Positions 1 through 11,198 of a stretch of DNA of 64,000 nucleotides are shown here, piece by piece. Position numbers and translations under genes: made by a program. The DNA comes from Chrysogorgia sp. JL179-B06 (lineage: Eukaryota > Cnidaria > Anthozoa > Scleralcyonacea > Chrysogorgiidae). The notes beneath the pieces are model-generated. The model was not told the origin of the DNA, searched no databases, and worked only from the letters and a program-made list of their open reading frames with translations. Within the stretch, counting starts at the first letter, position 1. Each line of letters starts with the position of its first letter. The stretch is from positions 381,001 through 445,000 of the forward strand of contig JAYKKM010000065.1 of assembly GCA_035772405.1 (NCBI GenBank), written 5' to 3'.

Positions 1-612
1 CAAAACACTGTAGTCATTTGCCATACGTTAATTAGCAGCAAATCATCTGTCCATACAAAGATCTCTTTGTTTACACTCTTCTCCTCAGCCGTTTGTTGTC
101 TCCACGTGCTAGATTTTGACAGGACAACTGCAAGCCAGGGCGTTTTTCATTGTTTTCAGCGTTTTCGTGTGGGTGGACCAAATCGTTCGAAAACGACACG
201 AAAACGCTGGTGTGGATGCAAAACGTTCCCTCCTGCGTTTTCATAAAAATGAAAACGGATCGATTTGAAAACGTGTGGACAGGGCCTAAATCGCAATAGG
301 CCATCACCTGTTGCATCCTTTCGTTCGAGTTCGTTGCACATGTTGCGAGGCTAAGAAATTATTTCATAGTTTAATGTATTTAAGTCTCCTGTGTTCAGAA
401 ATGCCAATCCCCCATTCCCAATTGTGCACAATAAGTAGAAAATTAACATCACTTTCTATCTCCGTGACTGGCCGCCATTTTGAATTTCTGAACACTCTTC
501 GTATTATCACCTAGGCAACACGAACTTTTGCCTGCGATCAGGCAACGCGGCCGCCCGGAAATTGTCTTACAAATGCAAAATAATATGGCTGACATTATAA
601 ATTTAAAGTTAT
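1..612. repeat. AT-rich intergenic sequence with a MITE remnant
   Basis: No gene is visible. Positions about 140-300 are rich in GAAAACG/CGTTTTC words in both orientations and end in GTGTGGACAGGGCCTA. This composition is typical of short non-autonomous hAT-like elements, but I could not find a matching second terminus, so this is a remnant at best. The short reading frames over it are chance. Confidence 0.35.
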
Positions 613-1047
613 GCAAATGTTTTATTCATTTTGACGATGTATCACAATCTCTCACTCAAGTTACTGACCAGCGTTAATTAAAATTTACAAGTTGCCGAAA
701 AAGATGGGTTAAGCTAGAAGGCGAGAAATCGGAGATTTGTCGAAAATCATACAATTTATTTACTGACAAAGACGTAGCTAAATTTCTTTCTGCAAATACG
801 TGTGAGGATCTGCAATAGTATTACCATCAAAACTGCTACAAAAGAATTTGCGACGAAAATAAGCTTAAAACGGCGGAAGAGAAACATCTATCTGGTAAAA
901 GCAACCAAGAGAAAACGGACAGTGAAGTTGCTCCACCACGAAGGAAGTTGACACGTCTGTCACTCGCGGATGATGGTCGGGAAAACAAGAAGTCTGGTGT
1001 AGGTGCATAAGTTGTGAGAAAGAATCAGATTTGTTTGTCATGGTAAG

Positions 1048-1155
1048 TTACCCTGGGTGCCAGAGGTTCTTCCACGCTCGTAGGTATAACGGGGACGATT
1101 AGGTGGGAGAGGCTGGCGGACGAGGCGGGGAAAAAACCTCTGGCACCCAGGGTAA
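1048..1155. mobile_element. 108-bp MITE with perfect 21-bp terminal inverted repeats
   Basis: The ends are perfect inverted repeats of 21 bp, beginning TTACCCTGGGTGCCAGAGG at 1048-1068 and inverted at 1135-1155. Both sides carry the direct repeat TGGTAAG (1041-1047 and 1156-1162), a 7-bp target duplication. There is no coding capacity. It sits on the exon-intron boundary of the pseudogene around it, so the duplicated target includes the splice donor. Confidence 0.8.
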
Positions 1156-1467
1156 TGGTAAGTCTTTAAATTAGAACTGAATAACCCTAATTTATAATAA
1201 CTTATAATTTTAACTTATAATAACAACGTCATATTAGTTTTGTAACATAATATCAAATGATCTACCTAAAGCATGGTTGCTATACAATTGATGGAATTGC
1301 AGTTGCAAGAATTGTAACAATTGTTACACAACAAGCTTTTCTCCATGATTTAAATAATCTGCGTTAAACGGGGGATTCGTGTGAAGCGTGTAATCGCTGA
1401 AACTCCCATTTTCATTAATTTATATCAGTTGCAAAGTCCATGATGATCAGCTAAATTTTTGTGATAC

Positions 1468-1548
1468 ACCGTAATCTCTCTATTAAGCCCCCTTCATCTC
1501 AAAAAAGGGGGGGGCTGTTGGAAGGGGGCCTAATAGAGATATTACGGT
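1468..1548. repeat. Short palindromic repeat (MITE-like hairpin)
   Basis: ACCGTAATCTCTCTATTA at 1468 is mirrored by TAATAGAGATATTACGGT ending at 1548, with GC-rich inner arms (AAGCCCCCTTC / GAAGGGGGCC). The whole forms an 81-bp near-palindrome inside an intron of the surrounding pseudogene. I found no clear target duplication. Confidence 0.55.
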
Positions 1549-3233
1549 TATGAAAATCTGGCAAGGCTAAACATGGTAAAGTAGCTCCATATAGGAATAT
1601 TGCATACCCATAAAATTAGGCAATATTATTTTTCTCAAATAGCAAAAAAATTCTTATCGCTAATTGCTATACTTTAAAATTTATCTTAGCAATCTGCAAA
1701 GAAAGCTCAAGGAAATAGGGTAGACTTCAAACATGTGATACTTACCCATCAGTCAGCATTGGGTGTCACTCGGGTCAGGATCGGTGGTGCAACTCAAAAA
1801 GTTCCTCGACCGTTCAATAAGCTAGTTTTTGTCTTTAGGCCAAAACAAAGAAGCATTGATTGAATTTATTTTCCAACATTTGGCGACTCTTGATCTTGCA
1901 CGAATACTACAGCATGCATTCACCTTTTTTCACGCATGGAGCCGACTGTCCCAAGTTTTTCGTTGATACCTTAAGTGATAACATGCTGAAAATTGAAAGT
2001 GTCCCAGAGCTGTATTCAAACCATGAAGAGGCTGATACACGATTAATCCTGCATGCGCAACATGCTTCTACAATGCACAGCATGCAACGTCACGGTCCGA
2101 AGCCCTGACACAGATGTTTTTATTCTGATGTCGGCCCATATGGTTGAAATCAGATCTTCACTATTTTTTGACACTGGTTCTGCAAACAACAGAAGACTTA
2201 TTGACATCAATGAAGTTTATGATCAATTGGGATCGCGTATGTGTAACGCACTTATTGGTTTTCATGCTTTCACTGGATTGTATATTTTGTAAATGTTTTT
2301 ATTGGAATGATAGATAAAACTCGAAATAATCGCTTCTCTTACCTTTGATATGTAAGACTGTTTATATGCTAGATAGGGGGAGTAAATTGTATCGTTTCGC
2401 ACTTAATTTCACAAAAAGTTTCAAAAACATTACATATACACGTATATCGTGGCAAAACCCACTAATTTACTATTTTACTTTTTCTGGCCAAATCGTAAGT
2501 GAAAATAACGAAAGCTTCCGTGACTTAAGTTTAAATAGCGTTTTGACCAAAAAGAAACACCAGGCAATATAACTTAAATGCAGCAATCAGTACCTTTTAC
2601 AATGCGTTGAATTATTTGTTTTTAGGCTGCGACAGTACTAGTGCCTTTCACGGAAAGGGGAAGGTGACCTTAAAAGTGTTTGATGATTTTCCTGAACTTT
2701 ACGAATCATTTGCCAATTTTGTTTCTTGTTTTACACCAGACTCGGACTTGATAATGCGCTAGAGGTATTCGTGTGCCGTCTATATAAACAACAAAATTCG
2801 AACAAAGTTGATGAGGCAAGATTCAAAATTTTCAGTCTTGGAAAATATGGCACAAATCAAATGCCATGCACAAGAGATGCGTTGGGTAAGCACATTCAAC
2901 GAGCGGTTTATCAGGCAGTAATTTGGCAAAAAGCTTTGAATTCTATAGTCGAATGTCCGGATATAACTAACCACGGATGGCTGGGTGGTTGACGAGGACG
3001 GTAACGTGAGCATAAATTGGATGGATTTGCCTCATGCTCCAGATGGGATGTTGGAAAACATCGAGTGTTCCTGCAAAAAAGGCTGTGCCAGCAATCGTTG
3101 TTCATGTGTCAAAGCGAATTTATCATGCACCAGCGTTTGCAAATGCATAGATTGCTCAAATGGAAAGGACAATTGCAATGAATTCTCCGATAGTGAGGAT
3201 GGTTCTGAAAGTGAGGACAGTGACAATGAATGA

Positions 3234-3578
3234 TGTCCTTCTCCGGTTGTAAGAGAGGTAGGCCGGGTAAACGTTTATGCTCCTGTATTCTACAATTTAT
3301 AGATCTCTTATTCATTTCAATGATTCTTATCTTTGTTTCACGTCAATTTAACAAATTATTTCAGAAAAACTGCGCATAGTGAACTTTCAGTTTATAGAAA
3401 ACTTTCAGTTTTAACAAAATTGAAGAATTTGGTGCCTTCCAAAGCAATATGTAAATTGCGCCTCGAGTGGCTGCATTTGTTTAAGCTCAGAACTTTTTTA
3501 ACTTTTAATATATAAGACTGCCGCTTTTTAACAAGTTCATCGATTGGAACTCATATTGGACCATCTAAGTTTCTAAAT
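3234..3578. other. Spacer between pseudogene and retrotransposon
   Basis: AT-rich sequence of 345 bp. It holds no coding signal and no recognisable ORF1 of the retrotransposon that follows, so that element is probably 5'-truncated or lacks ORF1 here. Confidence 0.4.
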
Positions 3579-6500
3579 ATGTTAGTTTACTCAAGAAAAA
3601 CCCTGGTATTACTACGAAATTCTGCTAAGTTCCTGAACAAGATCTCAAAGGGCAGTCACGGATCATTTCACCGGCCTTTGCCAAGTTATGTGTGGGAAAA
3701 ATTAGCCTCGTATAACTTGTTAGCTGCGAGAAGAGGGCAACGTGGTGGACAACAACTAAGAAGTAGTTACAGGCAACTTATTAAGACAGTCACATTTACT
3801 GACCGTAATAAGAAATGGCTATTTGTCCAGAACATCACGAACAGGTCAAGTCAATTAAATATTCAAGTTGACACGTTGCAAGAAGCAGAACAACAACAAG
3901 CAAATATAAAGCAACGAAATGGCCACGTACCTAGTAACTGCATTAAAATATCCACGACAACTGAAATCAAATCTGCGATACCATCCTTACTTGTTACAAA
4001 CGCTTGTCATATTACTAATAAGATCGACGAACTGCAGGGAGTTGTAGAAAATAACAACGTGACAATAACAATCGTCACAGAATCTTGGCTCTCGAGTGAT
4101 ATTCCAAACTCCAGTATATCGATCGGCAGGAACTACATCACTTACCGGAAAGATCGCGAGAATAAACAGGGCGGCGGAGTGATAGCGTATATCAAAAGCG
4201 ATTTAAAATCGAAAGGTATCGCTACCTTAGAAGATAAAGACAAAGAAGTGTTATGGCTGAGATTATATCCCGTGAGAATTCCAAGGCCATATAGCTGTAT
4301 TATTGGCGCTGGTGTCTATTTCCCTCCAGGGAAAAACGCTGCTGAGGAAAAGGACATGACGAATTATCTAACTCAATGCCTAGACAAGCTACTTCAAGAA
4401 ACGCCGTCTTCTGGTATACTGCTAGCTGGTGATTTTAACCATCTTGACCTCAGCTGCCTATGTAGGAGGTTCAGCCTACGCAAACGTGTACATGCTCCAA
4501 CCCGCGGCGACAATGTGCTTGATCAGATTTTAACAAACATGTCAGATCTATTTGATCCTGTAATACATCTTCCCCCATTGGGGAGGTCTGATCATCAATG
4601 CCTACTTATGCAGCCAAAAATGCAGGTTAAACTAAAAGCTACTACGAGGGAGGTTAGATCAATGAAGCCAGGGAACTTGGCGAATTTGACTATACAATTG
4701 AATAAAGAAAGCTGGGAAGAAGTGTTCAATGCCCTTGACCTCGATCGAAAAGTTATGGTTTTTACTGAGACTCTTAACTCCATTTTAGATGCAACAATGC
4801 CGGTTAAGAAAATCAGAATGCACCCTAGTGACAGGCCTTGGATGACCCCTCGTATAAAATCTGCCATCAAGGAAAGACAACGCGTTTTTGTGAAAGGGAA
4901 AACGGAGAAATATCAGCATCTCCGTCAAAAGGTTGCTACAATGGTAAAAAAGGCGAAGTTGAAATACTACGAAGATAGAATTACTAACACCCGCGCCAGT
5001 AATCCAGCTAAGTGGTTCAAGTCCATATATGGTCTGTGTGGCGCTGTAGATCCGATCCAAATCGCGCCGACGATTGAAGATCTATCGGAAGTCGCTGAAA
5101 AGCTACAAGATGTATTCACCAGACCATGGGACAACCACTCCCCCTTGTTTTCAGATATTCAACCAGAAGGTCTTCCTGATCATCCACCAAAACTCCCAAG
5201 TATTGGACTGGTTAAGGCCTTCCTAAATCGGCTTAATGTGAGGAAAGCGACAGGAGCCGATAATATTCCAGCATGGATTTTGAAGAAATTCTCTGAGGAA
5301 CTGGCACCAGTGGTCCATAACATCATAACAACTAGCATAATCGAGGCAAAGTACCCAACACTTTACAAGCACGCGCTCGTTAGCCCTGTCCCCAAGGTTC
5401 ATCCACCTGAAGATATCGAAAAAGATTTTCGACAAATATCCGTGATACCAATCCTCGGCAAAGTCCTTGAAAGAGTACAAATATCCTTAAATAAATCAGC
5501 CTTAACAGTTGCAGGAAGTCAGCATGCCTTCACCCAGGGGCGCTCAACCGTATCAGCTCTCATCAACATCACGCAGAGCTGGTTCAATGACACTGACAAC
5601 AGCCAGACAGGCAGGAATGGCATCCATGTACTATTCCTTGACTTTCGCAAAGCTTTTGATCTGGTTGACCACTCTATTCTTTTATCAAAGCTCAAAACCA
5701 AGAACATCAACAAGAATCTGTGGATGTGGATCCAGAGCTTTTTAAGTAACCGAACCCAACAGGTGAAGCTTCCTGGTACACTTTCGACTGTTAGATCATG
5801 TCCAGCAGGGGTCCCGCAAGGCTCTGTGCTATCCCCCCTCCTCTTCAATATCCATATCGATGACATCGATGACGCAATACCAATCGAACTGCATGATCAA
5901 GTACGCGTATGTAAATATGCCGACGACTGCACAGCGACTATGAGAGTCCCAAGGGGTGAGGAGAGCAAAATGCAAGCTGTACTCAACAGTTTTCAAATTT
6001 GGGCCGATAATAATGGCATGTCACTCAACACCACAAAAACTAAAGACATGTGGATTTGTTTCCTCTTGAAAGGCACTTCAGAACCAGAGAGACTGGAGTT
6101 ATTAGAAGCTGAAATAGAGAGGGTCCCAACCTTCAAACTACTCGGCGTTTGGCAACAGGACAATTTACGTTGGAACGAGCATATTAACCAGACAACAAAG
6201 AAGGCAAACAAGAGGCTGCATTATCTTAGAGATTGCCGAAAAGCACAACTACCACAAGATGTGGGCATTACAGTATATCGTACAAAGATTCGCCCACTAC
6301 TCGAGTACGCCTCGCCAGTTTGGGGAGGGATTCCGGATTATCTAGTGAATGAATTGCAGCGAGTGCAGAATCGAAGTTTTGATATCATTGGTGTCCCAAG
6401 AAATACATTACCAGCACTTGTAAGTCGCAGAGACAAGGCAGCAGAAGCAGAACTGCGGCGTGTCCTAAATGATCCAAACCACCCGAACTTTAAGTTTATC

Positions 6501-6632
6501 AAACCGCGCAAAATACTTAATATGAATCTTAGATCTGCCTCTTCAGATAAACTGTCTGTGCCACTGTCTCGAACGAGTAGGCACTCTAGTTCTTTCTTAC
6601 CTCGAGCCAGTCGTCTTATAGCAAAGAAATAA
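3579..6632 (+). CDS. Non-LTR retrotransposon ORF2: AP endonuclease + reverse transcriptase, open reading frame intact
   Basis: A 1017-residue open frame. The N-terminal ~130 residues are basic and of unknown role (RRGQRGGQQLRSSYR). An APE-type endonuclease spans about 138-345: TNACHITNKIDELQ, TESW with the catalytic Glu near 168, GDFN at 284-287 and SDH at 337-339. The reverse transcriptase spans about 550-790, with FLDFRKAFD at 686-694, GVPQGSVLSP at 744-753 and the catalytic YADD at 780-783. A thumb/C-terminal region follows (LLGVW, RPLLEYASPVW, LQRVQNRS), typical of CR1-group elements. All expected catalytic residues are present and there is no stop. It nicks target DNA and copies its RNA by target-primed reverse transcription. 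The 3' UTR is about 6633-6762. No ORF1 is seen upstream, so mobility is uncertain. Confidence 0.9.
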   Translation: MLVYSRKTLVLLRNSAKFLNKISKGSHGSFHRPLPSYVWEKLASYNLLAARRGQRGGQQLRSSYRQLIKTVTFTDRNKKWLFVQNITNRSSQLNIQVDTLQEAEQQQANIKQRNGHVPSNCIKISTTTEIKSAIPSLLVTNACHITNKIDELQGVVENNNVTITIVTESWLSSDIPNSSISIGRNYITYRKDRENKQGGGVIAYIKSDLKSKGIATLEDKDKEVLWLRLYPVRIPRPYSCIIGAGVYFPPGKNAAEEKDMTNYLTQCLDKLLQETPSSGILLAGDFNHLDLSCLCRRFSLRKRVHAPTRGDNVLDQILTNMSDLFDPVIHLPPLGRSDHQCLLMQPKMQVKLKATTREVRSMKPGNLANLTIQLNKESWEEVFNALDLDRKVMVFTETLNSILDATMPVKKIRMHPSDRPWMTPRIKSAIKERQRVFVKGKTEKYQHLRQKVATMVKKAKLKYYEDRITNTRASNPAKWFKSIYGLCGAVDPIQIAPTIEDLSEVAEKLQDVFTRPWDNHSPLFSDIQPEGLPDHPPKLPSIGLVKAFLNRLNVRKATGADNIPAWILKKFSEELAPVVHNIITTSIIEAKYPTLYKHALVSPVPKVHPPEDIEKDFRQISVIPILGKVLERVQISLNKSALTVAGSQHAFTQGRSTVSALINITQSWFNDTDNSQTGRNGIHVLFLDFRKAFDLVDHSILLSKLKTKNINKNLWMWIQSFLSNRTQQVKLPGTLSTVRSCPAGVPQGSVLSPLLFNIHIDDIDDAIPIELHDQVRVCKYADDCTATMRVPRGEESKMQAVLNSFQIWADNNGMSLNTTKTKDMWICFLLKGTSEPERLELLEAEIERVPTFKLLGVWQQDNLRWNEHINQTTKKANKRLHYLRDCRKAQLPQDVGITVYRTKIRPLLEYASPVWGGIPDYLVNELQRVQNRSFDIIGVPRNTLPALVSRRDKAAEAELRRVLNDPNHPNFKFIKPRKILNMNLRSASSDKLSVPLSRTSRHSSSFLPRASRLIAKK

Positions 6633-6762
6633 TAATTATTTATTTGCGTTATTATTATTAGTACGCAGTTTTATACTTATATATTTATAAATTTATTGAA
6701 TATTTTTAACAAAACTGTAAATCCATTGTATGTTTTTAAAAAAGATGGTTAATAAAGCATAT

Positions 6763-8197
6763 TATTAGGGCCCGACAGCATCCCTAATTGGATTCTAAAA
6801 AGTTATGCCGAAATTATCGCATCCCCAATTTCAAACTTGTTGAATGCGTCCTTCCATGAACAAAGTCTTCCTCTTTCTTGGAAAAAAGCTAACATTACCC
6901 CTATTCCAAAGGAAAAACATGTACGTGAAATAAATAGGCACCTTAGACCTATATCTCTTACATATGCGGTCTCAAAATTAGCTGAGGACTTTGTAATCGA
7001 AGAATATATTGCTCCGGCAATATTAAGTATAGTCGATCCTGCCCAATTTGGGGGCATTCCGTGTTCCTCGGCAACCCACGCGCTTATCTCAATGGTTCAT
7101 AACTGATGGAACCCGAAACGCAGTCGGGTGGTATTGTTAGATTACCGCAAAGCGTTCGATCTTATTGACCACCGTATTTTAGCTGAGAAAATTATTCAAC
7201 TCCCTATTCCATCATTTGTCAAAAAGTGGATCTTGACTTCCTGACGAACAGAGTGCAACGTGTTAAATTATCTAACGATTGTTATTCGGAGTGGGCTGGA
7301 GTTCCCTCAGGGGTACCTCAGGGCACTAAACTGGGCCCCTGGCTTTTCATTTTAATGATTAACGATCTTAGAACTCCAGATGTTGACAATTGGAAATATA
7401 TTGACGACACCACTATATCCGAAGTTGTAAACAAGCACAATATAAGTACAATCCAAAATTCTGTCAATGAAGTTCAAAGTTGGTCTGCAGCAAATAAATT
7501 ACAACTCGACGTTTCCAAGTGTAAAGAACTCCAGATCTGTTTTACGAAATCTAGCAATCCTTCTCTACCAAGTGTAACATCGGTTTGTCATCAATTTGAA
7601 GTCGTAACCCAAGTTAGAATACTGGGTCTAACAATAAGGGTATATACTTCATGGTAACACTAGACCGGGTTTCTATCTGTTTTTTATACCCCTAACCCCA
7701 ACCGTAACTCTAATCCTAACCATAACCCTAATAATAACCGTAAAATACGGTGGGAGACTATATGTATTGTTACCATGAAGTATATCCCACAATAAGCAAC
7801 GACCTAAAATGGAACGCGCATATAACTAATCTTATTAAGAAAGTGAACAAACGATTTTATCTCATTCTTCAACTCAAACGTGCAAAAGTTCCTGCTCATG
7901 ACATAATCACTTTTTATTGCACCTGCATCAGGCAAGTCCTGGAATACTGCTGTCAAGTCTATCATTATGGTTTACCAAACTACCTCTCCAATGCTATTGA
8001 ACGCGTTCAAAAGCGAGTTATGTCTCTTATTTATCCCTACGCAAACTACGACGACAGCCTGATCCTTGGAGGTATTGACAAACTCAGTACTAGACGCGAG
8101 AAAGCGTGTGAGAAACGTTTTAGTAAAATTATTAACAAACCAGATCATAAATTAGCTCATCTTTTACCACCAAAACAGGAGATACATTATAACTTAA
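6763..8197 (+). pseudogene. Reverse transcriptase fragment of a second CR1-type retrotransposon
   Basis: RT palm and thumb coding pieces begin at once after the preceding element: GPDSIPNWILK, LRPIS, LDYRKAFDLIDH, GVPQGTKLGPWLF and the active-site variant YIDD near 7400, then LEYCCQVYHYGLP and IERVQKR after 7790. The endonuclease is absent (5' truncation at about 6763). There is a stop near 7104 and frame changes near 7105-7225. A 150-bp MITE interrupts it at 7638-7788, and the Kolobok-like element starts at its 3' side at a TTAA. It is older than both insertions. Confidence 0.8.
7638..7788. mobile_element. ~150-bp MITE inserted in the RT pseudogene
   Basis: The ends are GGGTATATACTTCATGGTAA and its near-perfect inverse TTACCATGAAGTATATCCC. 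ACAATAA lies directly outside both ends (7631-7637 and 7789-7795), a 7-bp target duplication that could be read as 8 bp because the next base is shared. The interior holds telomere-like CCCTAA/TAACCC words but codes for nothing. Removing one duplication and the element rejoins the RT frame (ILGLTI to SNDLKWN). A partial relative with CTAACCCTAACCATAAC and GGGAGACTATGTATTGT lies near 28570-28612. Confidence 0.8.
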
Positions 8198-8426
8198 AGT
8201 GCCTATATCACCTCCAGGGTTATTACGTACTTATACTAATTGGAACATTTTAAGAGGATTTGTAGTACATCTTTTCAGGCTAAAATTTCATCCTCATGGA
8301 CTTTTTTGCTGTCAAAGTCGGCGATTTTCGCATCGGCCGCGGGAACAAAAAAAATGGGTTCTAGTTAGGGAAGTGACGTCAAAGGAGGAACCGGCTTTTA
8401 GATCGAAACAGTGTTTGTATAGTGAA
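8198..8426 (+). repeat. Left terminal inverted repeat of the Kolobok-like element
   Basis: It matches the reverse complement of 15127-15340 over almost its full length. Left-specific differences include 16-17 extra bases near 8366-8382. It includes blocks such as CACCTCCAGGGTTATTACG and TTTGCTGTCAAAGTC. It ends 85 bp before the P2X7-ID start codon, so a promoter within the arm is likely. Confidence 0.85.
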
Positions 8427-8510
8427 CACGAGGCAAGCTGCGCAATCTGGTTTTTTTTCACCTATAACTCTTCGGAAACGCCTGAAAATTCATCGAAATC
8501 TAGTTAAAGA

Positions 8511-9497
8511 TGTCTTCTAGCTTGACTGATGCAGATAACAGCCAGAATGATTCTGATACGAACTTTATTTAACTGATACGAACGCTGACGTAGACAGTTG
8601 GTAAGTGTAACATTTGTTTATCGAATAAATCGTTTACGTTTTGTGTCGAATTGCATGTATTTACATAATATTTGCGTCATTTCACGGATTTATACTCGCT
8701 CTATTTTTTCAACAGGTGTAAATGTGGAAATTGCAGCACAGAACTGCTTGTGAATGCGAAGGAATGCAAGTGTTGCATGGAGATTGAATCTTGTATTGAA
8801 GCGGTAAACAGTGAGAAAGTTCTTATCGAGGTTGATTCTGCCCCAAACTGCATTACACTACATCCCGCTTTTGAAATTGTTTGCTTGTCAGTGTGGTCAT
8901 TGCGTTCTGCTGGGCCAAAATATAGAACAATGGACAGAAAGAGGTATAAATGAAAGACACAGAAAACAGGTAATAGCCAGTAAAATACTGAATATATAAG
9001 TACAAGTGGAACTTGCATTATTTGGGATTTAATCTGCAAACTATAGTATTAAAACTAAAGAGTCATGTAAAACTAAAGATAGAACTTCCAATACTAAAAT
9101 TATTTTACAAACACTGTATAAAAACACTGCTTTAAAAATACTATATAATATAGCCTCATAAACATATCAGTGATAAAATTATTAATCAAGTCAAGCTCTC
9201 AGAAATCCACTGCATTATTTTATATAATGATTAAATCTGTGAATTTGAACATACCCAAATGCACCAAAATGGATTTGATTATGAATTTTCAACCACATCA
9301 GTACACATGCTTACCATATTGTTGCTTCACTGTGTTTCAGGTATCTCAGAAGTATTGCATATAGAGAATATATACAATTGGTATATGGATTTGTAGGACC
9401 AAAAAGAATACCTTTACCTGCATGTGCTTACCATGCCATAAGAAAGAAATTTGAGGAAGAAAAATATTTTATTGGCTATGAAGATGATGATGAATGA
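8511..9497 (+). pseudogene. P2X7-intracellular-domain-like zinc protein encoded by the Kolobok-like element
   Basis: Three exons: about 8511-8600, 8716-8969 and 9341-9497, all with GT-AG borders. Joining exons 1 and 2 creates WCKCGNC at the splice (TG|G codon). Exon 2 continues with ECKCC, C-IT-HPAF and a VCLSVWSL segment. Exon 3 gives YLRSIAYREYIQLVYGF, GPKRIPLPAC and an acidic end before TGA. This Cys/His order matches the zinc-binding cytoplasmic domain of P2X7 receptors, which also occurs as stand-alone proteins in invertebrates. No channel part is present, so it is not a receptor. A 20-nt tandem insertion in exon 1 (8546-8575) and a one-base shift near 8945 break the frame. Expected length is about 165 residues. 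Its role in transposition is unknown. Confidence 0.7.
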
Positions 9498-11198
9498 GGT
9501 TGCAATTCAACTACAGCACATGCCAAAAAAATAAAATGAACTTTTCTTGTGTTAGCTTCTAACTATAATTGTTGGTTTCGTATACAGTCCATAACGTCCT
9601 TATGCCCTTTCATAGGATTTCCACATTCTCTGCAGCAAGGTTTGACTCTTGTAGAAGCTTGTACTGGTATCAGCTCGACCTCGGGAACTATATAATATGT
9701 AAAAATTATGTTGTTAGTTACAGTTCATGTGATTTACTGATTGTATTATAAAAATCACAAACTTTTCAGAAAAATATTTTAAGATGTCACTTGTTAGAAA
9801 AATCTTTCTACAGCACCTTGTGCAGTGGCAGGAACATCAACATTCACTAATCCTGCTCGTTCTTTCATTTTTGCTATTGCTTCGTCCTTCGGTTGTTTTT
9901 CAAGCATTGTGTCCATTGGTGCCAGTGTCATCTCTCCAAGAGCTTTATCATCTGAAGCTATAAATACTTTATAAATTTCGTCAACATAGTCTATAAGTAC
10001 AAAATCATTGATATATAAAGTTAAATTGTAATATTTATCTCAACATATTGTAATATTAAGTATTGCTCAGTTTATTATAAATAGCTTACCAAAATTTGGC
10101 TCCACTCTGATCTCCCTCACTGTGGCTTCTCCATTTTTAAATTTTCGGTACACAACTTTCACTTGGTTTTCTCCAGTTGATGTTTTCTTTACCTCCCTGT
10201 ACAAATTGTAGTTAAATTGCACTGCTGCTAGAATGTGCCTAATAACAAAGAAGTGCTTAATTATTAATTTACAATTATTTACCATCAAACTGAACACTAG
10301 TGTACTTAATGGAAATACTTAAACAAACCTGCAATACATCCCTTGAAATGAATATGCTATCATTTTCGGTGCAAAGTGATTAAGAACTGAATGAAATCCC
10401 TCTAAACAGCTGGTTTGAGACAGGAGATACCATTCTTGATCCTTTTGTTGTTGAGAGCAATACACAATTTATCATGAACGGTAGTGTCTAACAAAATGTA
10501 AAAGTGTATGGTACAGGTAGTTATTATTGCCTTTATTAGCACAAATTGGGGAAGATAATTACAGTAGTATTAATTACCTTCTTTAAACCAAGTCCTGTCT
10601 GTTATCTCTTCATCATGTGCACATTTGTTGAAAATGGGGTTAGGAAGATCTGTATGGAGGTTCACAATGTGTGCAAAGAACGACTCAAATTTTGCCCAAA
10701 TAACCTCACCATTGCCATCATTGGTTGAGGTTGCACTCCAGTAAAGATGGTTAATGCAAGACTTAATCCAGGGTTTGAGCGATTCACAATCTTTCTCTTT
10801 CGAAATCTTGCTTAATAGCTTGTGGACTTCTAAATGGATTACAAATCGAATTGACTAAATTACCAAACAATCACTTAATATGGATGTCGAAATACATGTA
10901 CTGCATTGTCTTACTTTTCTTTAAATGCCAAAGGTCAAAATAGTGGGTGACAGTTGGAAGCTGTTCCCTCATGTGCTTCCTTATTGATGTGTGTCTGTCA
11001 GAGACGAATGTTTTCATATTAATGCCGCTAGAATTTATGTTGTCCAGGCATCTTTTAAATGCCAAGTATTCCATTGCTGGGCTATTTCCAGCCTCATTTT
11101 TCTAAAAGCATAAAATAAATTCAAAGGAAAAAAGTGGTAAGCTTTCATTCATAGTGAAACCAACAAAAAGAGAAAAGAAACCGGTCTTACTACATCTC

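Larger units (their letters stand above)
613..3233 (+). pseudogene. Decayed multi-exon gene with FEN1/PIN-like motifs and C-terminal CXC domain
   Basis: Coding pieces lie in order on +. About 613-1043 is the N-terminal exon, containing YYHQNCYKR, two in-frame stops and ending ATG|GTAAGT. About 1828-2280 contains EEADTRLILHAQHA, RSPDTDVFIL and GFHAFTG. About 2625-2990 begins CDSTSAFHGKGK. 2985-3233 is a cysteine-rich tail with CSCKKGC, CSCVKANLSC and CKC, then an acidic end. The order EAD..., TDVF, G-CDS/T and GKGK parallels the acidic metal-binding residues and GxD motif of FEN1/XPG (PIN-fold) nucleases; that analogy is inference. The cysteine tail resembles tesmin/TSO1 CXC modules. Similar chimeras are repetitive in cnidarian genomes. 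Frameshifts near 2080, 2750 and 2985 plus the stops show it is dead. A related N-terminal fragment lies at 61.9-62.25 kb. Confidence 0.6.

Noticed and set aside
5519..5866. 115-residue frame on - inside the retrotransposon ORF2
   Set aside because: Antisense shadow of the RT domain; the + frame has clear RT motifs.
3579..6632. Retrovirus or LTR element
   Set aside because: APE endonuclease before the RT and no LTR, protease or integrase; the layout is non-LTR.
7680..7740. Interstitial telomere
   Set aside because: The CCCTAA-like words lie inside a MITE with clear ends and target duplication.
8511..9497. A P2X receptor gene
   Set aside because: Only the cytoplasmic zinc-binding region is present; no ectodomain or transmembrane helices are encoded.
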